From contig MGCF01000048.1 of the NCBI GenBank assembly GCA_001788495.1, positions 1 through 38,578 of the forward strand: a stretch of 38,578 nt of DNA, written 5' to 3'. How positions within the stretch are numbered: position 1 is the stretch's first letter; every line of letters begins with the position of its first letter. The translations under genes and the position numbers were made by a program. Source of the stretch: Candidatus Rokubacteria bacterium RIFCSPLOWO2_02_FULL_73_56. GTDB lineage: Bacteria; Methylomirabilota; Methylomirabilia; Rokubacteriales; CSP1-6. Below are positions 33,689-38,578 of the stretch, piece by piece. The notes under the pieces are model-generated. The model was not told where the DNA came from, did no database searches, and saw nothing but the letters and a program-made list of their open reading frames with translations.

Positions 33689-33709
33689 GGGGGGAGCGAC
33701 CGCCGCTCC
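33689..33709. repeat. Dispersed hairpin repeat, copy 2
   Basis: Exact reverse complement of the 21 nt at 14291-14311, with a GGAGCG/CGCTCC stem (33693-33709). It begins 10 nt after the LOG stop and may end its transcript. Confidence 0.7.
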
Positions 33710-33720
33710 TGACGTGCGAA

Positions 33721-33736
33721 GGGGGCTGACGCCCCC
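33721..33736 (+). terminator. GC hairpin after the LOG gene
   Basis: GGGGGC-TGAC-GCCCCC, 42 nt after the LOG stop. No U-tract. Candidate transcript end in the convergent gap 33680-33791, which holds no gene. Confidence 0.5.
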
Positions 33737-33778
33737 CTCGCGCTCCCCCGGCCGACACCCCCCTGTACGGGATCCCGC

Positions 33779-33805
33779 GAGCCCGATTCGTTCACGGGCT
33801 CTGAG
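33779..33805. repeat. Copy 2 of the 22-nt dispersed repeat, inside a hairpin
   Basis: The repeat CGATTCGTTCACG..CTCTGAG (33784-33805) overlaps a hairpin GAGCCCG (33779-33785) / CGGGCTC (33795-33801). The stop codon of the minus-strand membrane protein (33792-33794) is in the loop. Copy 1 lies at 10668-10689. Confidence 0.6.
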
Positions 33806-34919
33806 CCGGCGTCGGGCCGGCATGCCCGAGGCGCGCGGCGAGACGCACCGCGGCCGCGCCGCCCGCGAGCGCGGCCGCGAGCGTGAGGACGAGCGCGAGC
33901 GCGGTGTCGGCCGGCGCGGGCAGCGCGTGGGCGAGCGCGGGCGCCCGGCCGAGCGCGCCGCCCGAGGCGGCGAGGAGCGTGGCGCCGAAGGCGACGGCGG
34001 CCAGGCGCCAGCGCCGCCGCGCGTCCACGAGGACCATCAGCGCCGCGGGCAGCACCGGGACGAGGCGCAGCGTGAGCGAGCGTCCGGGCACGGTGCCGTT
34101 GCGCCGCGCCATCTCGTGGGCGAGCGCGATCGGCGAACCCGGATCCGCGGCGATCGCCTCCGCGATGGCGGGCGTCGGCCGGGTCAGCGCGAAGCCCAGG
34201 TCGCCGACGACGACGATCGACCCCTGCACGAGCACGGCGCCCAGCGCGAGCACGAGCGGGGCGCTCCGCCGCCCGCCGAGCCGCGCGAGCAGCACGAGCG
34301 TGAACGTGAAGGCGAGGCCGCCCAGGATCGCGTGCGTGAAGAAGAAGACGCCGCCCCGGCGGAACGCGGTCTGCACGGCCGGATCGGCGAGGATCCCGAA
34401 CGTGCCGAGGACGAAGATGCCGCCGAGCGCCAGCGCCGTGGCACGCGCGCGCCCCGGGGGGTAGACCTCGCGCGCGATCATGAGGCCGCCGAGGCCGGCC
34501 ACCTGGGAGCCGGCGAAGCCGAGCAGGTGCGGCGGGCTCCAGAGGGTGACGTCGAGACCGAACAGCCGGTGCCAGAGGTCGTCGACGGGGGCGGCCAGGA
34601 TGATGAGCGCGGTGCCCCACCAGGCCACGTGGAAGCCCGGCGTGCCCACGAGCCCGGCCGCGCGCAGCGTGTCCGGACCGCCGGCCCCGCGCCGCGCCCG
34701 CCAGGTCTCGAGCAGGAGGACGCCGAGCGAGAGCGCGGCGCCCGCCGCGACGGAGGCGTAGGTGAGCAGGTGCGGCGCGATCCAGAACGAGTCGCGGCCG
34801 ATCAGGAGGTGCCAGCGGATGTCCCAGCCGACGCCCCAGCCGCCGGCGAGCCGCGTTGCGAGCAACGCCCAGAGCGCGGCGCGTCGCAGGGCCACCGGCG
34901 CGGGCTCGGGCGCGCTCAC
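33792..34919 (-). CDS. Polytopic membrane protein with repeated D-x-WH...W-x-PHLL motif, unknown function
   Basis: 375 aa, about ten hydrophobic segments. Two stretches resemble each other: GWDIRWHLLIGRDSFWIAPH and, 85 residues on, VDDLWHRLFGLDVTLWSPPH, each followed by LL(T/G)(Y/F). Each carries Asp, Trp-His, Gly-x-Asp, Trp and Pro-His-Leu. Repeated intramembrane His and Asp suggest a metal or cofactor site built from two halves. The GTG start has TATCAT 6 nt upstream and no Shine-Dalgarno. It diverges from the 122-aa gene at 34945 with overlapping -10 boxes. I do not recognise the family. Confidence 0.82.
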   Translation of the reverse strand: MSAPEPAPVALRRAALWALLATRLAGGWGVGWDIRWHLLIGRDSFWIAPHLLTYASVAAGAALSLGVLLLETWRARRGAGGPDTLRAAGLVGTPGFHVAWWGTALIILAAPVDDLWHRLFGLDVTLWSPPHLLGFAGSQVAGLGGLMIAREVYPPGRARATALALGGIFVLGTFGILADPAVQTAFRRGGVFFFTHAILGGLAFTFTLVLLARLGGRRSAPLVLALGAVLVQGSIVVVGDLGFALTRPTPAIAEAIAADPGSPIALAHEMARRNGTVPGRSLTLRLVPVLPAALMVLVDARRRWRLAAVAFGATLLAASGGALGRAPALAHALPAPADTALALVLTLAAALAGGAAAVRLAARLGHAGPTPAQSP

Positions 34920-34925
34920 CGGCCC

Positions 34926-34935
34926 ATGATACACT
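34926..34935. promoter_or_regulatory. Overlapping divergent -10 boxes
   Basis: ATGATACACT: the minus strand reads TATCAT (34931 to 34926), 6 nt before the GTG at 34919; the plus strand reads TACACT (34930-34935), 9 nt before the GTG at 34945. Neither gene has a Shine-Dalgarno, so both mRNAs are probably (near-)leaderless. Confidence 0.5.
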
Positions 34936-34944
34936 CGCGCCGCA

Positions 34945-35313
34945 GTGATCGCCGCCTGGTGCTGGGAGCTGATCGAGCCGTACCTCGCGCGCAACCTTTG
35001 CAACCGGGGCGTCGGGCGGCCGACGCGCCGGCAGGTCCTGGAGGAGTTCGCCCGCGTGTGGCCGGACCTCACCGCCACGATCGGGGTGCAGGCGCCGTTC
35101 GCCGGGACGATCCGCTTCAAGTGGCTCGCGCGGCTCGGCGCCGGCGAGCTGGAGCCGTTCCTCGAGGACCCGGCGGGTTGGCTCGCCGCGCGCTGGGGCG
35201 GCGGCAAGTTCAAGATGAACCTGCACCACGGCCTGCACTTCGTCAGCACGAAGAACTTCAAGCCCGAGGGCGCGCCGCGCTGGCAGGACGCGCCCGAGCT
35301 GCCGGGGGACTGA
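34945..35313 (+). CDS. Small protein of unknown function (122 aa)
   Basis: 122 aa, no signal peptide or membrane helix. It has several tryptophans and a GGGKFKMNLHHGLHFVSTK segment near the C-terminus. N-terminal Trp/Cys-containing part (VIAAWCWELIEPYLARNLC) then a helical stretch. Clean coding with third-position GC use like its neighbours, and a plausible -10 box at the GTG, so I take it as real. It is followed 11 nt later by a 60-aa protein that has a Shine-Dalgarno (GAGGAG) and then by the BtuF-like gene. No family recognised. Confidence 0.7.
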   Translation: MIAAWCWELIEPYLARNLCNRGVGRPTRRQVLEEFARVWPDLTATIGVQAPFAGTIRFKWLARLGAGELEPFLEDPAGWLAARWGGGKFKMNLHHGLHFVSTKNFKPEGAPRWQDAPELPGD

Positions 35314-35324
35314 GGAGCGACGAG

Positions 35325-35507
35325 ATGCCGAGTGACGAGACGCGGCGGGTGCTCAAGGTGTTCGGCGTGGCGGTGACGAACCTCGAGGACACCATCGAGC
35401 GGAAGGCGCCGTTCGAGGAGATCATGAAGTGGGACGCGGAGGTCGCCGAGCGCCTGCGCGAGACGATCGCGCTCGTCGACCGCCTGCGGAGCCGCCGCAT
35501 CGGGTGA
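35325..35507 (+). CDS. Small helical protein of unknown function (60 aa)
   Basis: 60 aa, charged and helix-like (DTIERKAPFEEIMKWDAEVAERL). GAGGAG at 35312-35317 lies about 7 nt before the ATG. Its TGA overlaps the next ATG (TGATG, 35505-35509), so it is coupled to the BtuF-like gene. Too short for a family call. The packing between two genes and the ribosome site argue that it is real. Confidence 0.65.
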   Translation: MPSDETRRVLKVFGVAVTNLEDTIERKAPFEEIMKWDAEVAERLRETIALVDRLRSRRIG

Positions 35508-36310
35508 TGGCCGCGAGAATCGACGCCTCCGGCGCCGCGCTCGCGCTCACCCGCCCGCCGCGGCGCATCGTCTCGCTCCTGCCCTCCACGACCGAGACCG
35601 TCTGCGCGCTCGGCCTGGCGGACGCGCTCGTCGGGATCACGAGCTACTGCGTCGAGCCGCGCGCGGCGGTGCGCGGCAAGCTCCGCGTCGGCGGCACGAA
35701 GGATCCCGACCTCGACCGGATCCGCGCGCTCGCCCCCGACCTCGTCGTCGCGAACGTCGAGGAGAACGTGCGCGAGCACGTCGAGCGCCTGCGCGCCTGG
35801 GGGATCCCGGTCTGGGTGACCTACCCGCGAACCGTCGCCGAGGGCCTCCGGATGGTCCGGGAGCTCGGCGAGCTGACCGGCACGGAGGCGCGGGCCGACG
35901 ACCTGCTGGCGGAGCTCGAACCCCTCCTCGCGCGCGTGCGCGCCGAGTGCGCGCGCCGTCCGCCCGTCGCGGTCTTCTATCCGATCTGGCGCGAGCCGTA
36001 CATGACGATCGGCGCCGACACGTACATCCATGACGTGCTGGCGGTCTGCGGGGGGCGCAACGTCTTCGGCGCCCGCCCCGGGCGCTACCCGACGGTCACG
36101 CTCGAGGAGGTCGCCGCGGCGCGGCCGGAGGTCGTCCTGCTCCCCGACGAGCCGTTCCGCTTCCGCCGGGCGCACGTGCGTGACTTCGCGGGGGTCGGCG
36201 CGCGGCGGATCGAGCTGGTGGACGGCAAGCGCTTCTCCTGGTACGGGCCGCGCGTCGGCGAGGCGCTCCGGACGGTCCCCGCGCTGCTCGGCGCGGCCGG
36301 CGGGCGCTAG
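35507..36310 (+). CDS. BtuF-like metal/cobalamin-binding protein without signal peptide
   Basis: 267 aa. Periplasmic-binding fold of the helical-backbone metal receptor class (PF01497): RIVSLLPSTTETVCALGL, VGITSYCVEP, LRVGGTKDPDLDRIRALAPDLVVAN and, further on, TIGADTYIHDVLAVCGGRNVF. Cobalamin-binding BtuF relatives share these. The N-terminus (MAARIDASGAALAL) has no hydrophobic signal and no lipobox, so the protein should be cytoplasmic. No ABC permease or ATPase is adjacent. A cytosolic corrinoid carrier or sensor is possible. Start by TGATG overlap with the 60-aa gene. The stop shares CTAG with the convergent gene. Confidence 0.88.
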   Translation: MAARIDASGAALALTRPPRRIVSLLPSTTETVCALGLADALVGITSYCVEPRAAVRGKLRVGGTKDPDLDRIRALAPDLVVANVEENVREHVERLRAWGIPVWVTYPRTVAEGLRMVRELGELTGTEARADDLLAELEPLLARVRAECARRPPVAVFYPIWREPYMTIGADTYIHDVLAVCGGRNVFGARPGRYPTVTLEEVAAARPEVVLLPDEPFRFRRAHVRDFAGVGARRIELVDGKRFSWYGPRVGEALRTVPALLGAAGGR

Positions 36311-36465
36311 CGGCGCGGCGTGCGGGCGGGCAGGATCCGGTCGAGCCAGGGCGCCGCCGCGGCCATGAACAGGCCGGGAATCGCGACGCCGCCGATGACC
36401 CCCAGGATCCCGAGGAAGACGAGGGAGACCAGCGTGATGTAGGTGTCGAAGATGAGCGTGATCAC
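36307..36465 (-). CDS. Small membrane protein (52 aa)
   Basis: 52 aa with one or two hydrophobic segments (FDTYITLVSLVFLGILGVIG and GLFMAAAAPW) and a basic C-terminus (RILPARTPRR). GTG start overlaps the RidA stop (GTGA, 36462-36465). Its stop shares the CTAG palindrome with the BtuF-like gene. Unknown function; the overlap suggests co-translation with RidA. Confidence 0.6.
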   Translation of the reverse strand: MITLIFDTYITLVSLVFLGILGVIGGVAIPGLFMAAAAPWLDRILPARTPRR

Positions 36466-36926
36466 TCGACCTCGAGCACCATCTCGATCTCCACGGGGAT
36501 GCCCATCGGCAGCTCGGCCATGCCGACGGCGGAGCGTGCGTGCTTGCCGGCGGTCTCGCCGAACACCTCGACCATCAGGTCCGAGAAGCCGTTGATGACC
36601 TTCGGCTGGTCGCCGAACCCCTCCGCCGAGTTCACCATGCCGAGCACCTTCACGACCCGCTTGACCCGGTCGAGGCTGCCGAGCGCCGCGCGCGTCGTCG
36701 CCAGCAGCGAGAGGCCGACCTCGCGCGCCACCTGGTAACCCTGCTCGACCGTGAGGTCGCGCCCGAGCTTGCCGCGGGCGGAGGGCTTGCCGTCGGTGCG
36801 CAGCGGGCCGTGGCCCGAGACGAAGAGCAGGGTGCCCGTGCGGACGGCGCCCACGTAGTTGGCCACGGGCGTCGACGGCTGCGGCAGCGTGAGGTTCTTG
36901 TCCTTGAGTCGCGCCTCTGCGCCCAT
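36462..36926 (-). CDS. RidA/YjgF/YER057c/UK114 family protein
   Basis: 154 aa. The fold motifs are present: FVSGHGPLRTDGK, GKLGRDLTVEQGYQVAR, RVVKVLGMVNSAEGF and the C-terminal ARSAVGMAELPMGIPVEIE, which includes the Arg that binds the imine substrate. RidA enzymes hydrolyse reactive enamine/imine intermediates such as 2-aminoacrylate. It is the longer (about 150-residue) subgroup, whose exact activity is less certain than that of the 130-residue RidA. Start ATG 36926 has GAGGAGG about 9 nt upstream. It diverges from the Nudix gene. Confidence 0.92.
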   Translation of the reverse strand: MGAEARLKDKNLTLPQPSTPVANYVGAVRTGTLLFVSGHGPLRTDGKPSARGKLGRDLTVEQGYQVAREVGLSLLATTRAALGSLDRVKRVVKVLGMVNSAEGFGDQPKVINGFSDLMVEVFGETAGKHARSAVGMAELPMGIPVEIEMVLEVE

Positions 36927-36984
36927 GCGGCGGTGTCCTCCTCGAGGTGGTGACAGCGGCCCGCACATCGTGTCACACTACGTC

Positions 36985-37785
36985 GTGCCCGTCAAACCAC
37001 CGCCGGCGACGCCGGCGCCCGCCGCCACGCTCGCCCTGCTCCGCGACCGCCCCGGCGCCGCCGCGTTCGAGGTCCTCCTGATCCGGCGTCACGGTGCGAG
37101 CAAGTTCGCCGCCGGCGACTTCGTGTTCCCGGGGGGCAAGATCGAGCCCGACGACAATCCGGACGACGCGGCCGCCTGGTGCGCAGGCCTCGATCCCGCG
37201 CGGGCGGCGCGGGTGCTCGGCCTCGAGACGGCGCCGCGCGCGGCGCTCGGCTACTGGATCGGCGCGATCCGCGAGACGTTCGAGGAGGTGGGCCTCCTGC
37301 TGGCGTACGGGCCCGACGGCGGCCCGGCGCGCGTCGATCCCGCGCGCCTCGGCGACCACCGGCGCGCCTGCCAGGCGGAGAACCGCGCGTTCTGGGACAT
37401 GGTGCGCGCCGAGCGGCTCACACTCGCGACCGACCGGCTCGTCCACTTCGCCCACTGGATCACGCCCGAGACCCAGCCCCTGCGCTTCGACACGCGCTTC
37501 TTCGCCACGCCAGCGCCCGCGGGGCAGGACGCGGTCGCGGACGCGCACGAGATCACCGAGGTCCGCTGGCTCGCGCCGCGCGAGGCGCTCGAGGCGAACC
37601 GGCGCGGGGAGCTGCCGCTGCGCGTCCCGACGATCAAGAACCTCGGGCTGCTCGACGGCACCGCGTCGGCCGCCGAGGCGCTCCGGCGCCTCGAGGGGCG
37701 GGCGGTGCCCACGATCATGCCGCGCGTGATCGTCGAGGGCGGGACGCGGAGGGTGCTGCTGCCGGGGGAGCCGGGCTACGCCTAG
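36985..37785 (+). CDS. Nudix hydrolase, NUDT19-like with split Nudix box
   Basis: About 266 aa from GTG 36985 (a GTG at 36970 is also possible; neither has a good Shine-Dalgarno). VFPGGKIEPDD is followed about 40 residues later by AIRETFEEVGLLL, so the two halves of the Nudix box (Gx5E and RExxEExG) are separated by an insertion. The same feature is known in NUDT19, a CoA diphosphatase. The family hydrolyses nucleoside diphosphates linked to another group; CoA or its esters are a good guess. A C-terminal HPE-type regulatory segment is not evident. Stop shares CTAG with the convergent phosphofructokinase gene. Confidence 0.88.
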   Translation: MPVKPPPATPAPAATLALLRDRPGAAAFEVLLIRRHGASKFAAGDFVFPGGKIEPDDNPDDAAAWCAGLDPARAARVLGLETAPRAALGYWIGAIRETFEEVGLLLAYGPDGGPARVDPARLGDHRRACQAENRAFWDMVRAERLTLATDRLVHFAHWITPETQPLRFDTRFFATPAPAGQDAVADAHEITEVRWLAPREALEANRRGELPLRVPTIKNLGLLDGTASAAEALRRLEGRAVPTIMPRVIVEGGTRRVLLPGEPGYA

Positions 37786-38578
37786 GCGGGGCGGCCCACG
37801 AGCGGGCCGAAGCGCTCGACGAGCTCGCGCTCGTCGAGGTTGCCCGCCCGGGCGAGCGCGGCGCGCGTCGCCGGGTCGTCGAAGTCCTCGGGCTTGAGCC
37901 GGATCATGTACGCCCAGAGCGTCTGGTACATCTCCGAGTCTACGTCCACGTAGCGCACGCGGACCTTGCCCGTCTTCGGGTCGAGCATCAGGCCGAACGG
38001 GATCGGCACGAGACGTCCGGCCTGGATCGTGACCATCGCGTTGCTCCCGCCGTCGAGCAGGAAGCGGGTGGCCCAGTAGCCGAGGCTCCGGCAGTACTGG
38101 ATGTCGTGGGCGCCCGGCGCCGCGCACCGGAGCTCGTAGCCGAGGTCCTTGGCGACGATCGTCACGTCCACCTGACGCGCGCGCAGCCGGGCGGCCACGC
38201 GGTCCTTGAGCACACGCCCGAGGTCGAGCTCGCCCAGCCGCACGTTGCCGTACTGGTCGCGCTCGACCGGCGCGAGCGGGTCGAGCTCGAGCTTCTCCGC
38301 CAGGCCCTCGGAGAGGATCGCCACGCCGTGCTCGCGCCCCTGCATCCGCCGCTTGATGATCGCGCCCTCCAGGACGTCGGCGACCCGATCGAGCGAGACC
38401 TTTGGCTCGGCGAACTCCTCGGCGATGACGGTCAGCGTCGCGCCGGCCGAGCCGCCGATGCCGAGCGCCAGGTGGCCAGCGCGGCGGCCCATGACCGTCA
38501 CGAAGAACCAGCGCTCGGTCGTGGAGGCGTCCTGCATGAGGTTGCGGACCAGCTCCTTGCCGAGGTTGCAGGCGGTCG
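37782..38578 (-). CDS. 6-phosphofructokinase family, N-terminus beyond the window
   Basis: Partial: about 265 residues to the window edge, reading TACNLGKELVRNLM then ERWFFVTVMGRRAGHLALG, the conserved PFK segment VxxMGRxAGxLA. Later parts (QYGNVRLGELDLG, RSLGYWATRFLLDGG) and length suit the larger PPi-dependent or mixed group more than the 320-aa ATP enzyme, but the nucleotide/PPi-binding residues lie outside the window. It phosphorylates fructose 6-phosphate or the reverse in glycolysis or gluconeogenesis. The stop at 37782-37784 shares CTAG with the Nudix gene. Confidence 0.85.
   Translation of the reverse strand, partial: TACNLGKELVRNLMQDASTTERWFFVTVMGRRAGHLALGIGGSAGATLTVIAEEFAEPKVSLDRVADVLEGAIIKRRMQGREHGVAILSEGLAEKLELDPLAPVERDQYGNVRLGELDLGRVLKDRVAARLRARQVDVTIVAKDLGYELRCAAPGAHDIQYCRSLGYWATRFLLDGGSNAMVTIQAGRLVPIPFGLMLDPKTGKVRVRYVDVDSEMYQTLWAYMIRLKPEDFDDPATRAALARAGNLDERELVERFGPLVGRPA

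Overview
The window is very GC-rich, densely coded bacterial chromosome with many GTG starts and frequent GTGA/ATGA/TGATG overlaps between neighbouring genes. No phage, plasmid, IS transposase, CRISPR, rRNA or tRNA was seen. The gene content (Mo-dependent formate dehydrogenase, formate-THF ligase, a corrinoid-type methyltransferase homologue, many metabolic enzymes) and base composition fit an uncultured soil or subsurface lineage such as Candidatus Rokubacteria/Methylomirabilota. That placement is inference; no phylogenetic marker was tested.

Layout. (1) 27-3572: a DUF169 + URO-D/MtaA-type fusion gene diverges from an ACT-domain malic enzyme. (2) 3571-10660: a long palindromic repeat, then a one-carbon operon: MoaD/ThiS-like protein, fused diaphorase subunit (NuoE+NuoF type), formate dehydrogenase catalytic subunit, and formate-THF ligase, closed by strong hairpins. 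Together these would interconvert formate, CO2 and formyl-THF with NAD(P)H. (3) 10761-14373: MFS transporter (-), a 312-nt dyad-rich gap, DksA/TraR zinc-finger protein with a textbook terminator, PlsC acyltransferase, and family-5 uracil-DNA glycosylase. (4) 14327-22772: HtrA-like protease (-) diverging from a seven-gene block: M16 peptidase, HlyD adaptor, ABC ATPase, ABC-2 permease, a second M16 protein lacking the zinc motif, a secreted unknown, and an internally duplicated membrane protein. (5) 22771-28178: second copy of the palindromic repeat, quinone oxidoreductase and acyl-CoA synthetase pair, Tim44-like protein behind a sigma-54-like promoter, and an AsmA-like protein. (6) 28228-33679: methyltransferase (-) diverging from citrate synthase, followed by the coupled set GT2, Gfo/Idh/MocA oxidoreductase, DapF homologue and LOG protein. 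(7) 33680-38578: repeat-rich gap, polytopic membrane protein (-) diverging from two small unknowns and a signal-less BtuF-like protein, then a 52-aa membrane protein and RidA (-), a Nudix hydrolase (+) and a partial phosphofructokinase (-).

Most unusual points: a recurring arrangement in which a -10 hexamer lies 6-9 nt before the start codon with no usable Shine-Dalgarno (at least eight genes), implying widespread leaderless transcripts; a palindromic repeat family whose two copies begin inside the TAG stop codon of the preceding gene; a DapF homologue with both catalytic cysteines replaced by serine, inside a tightly coupled operon of unknown purpose; and an ABC exporter bracketed by an active-looking and an inactive-looking M16 protein.
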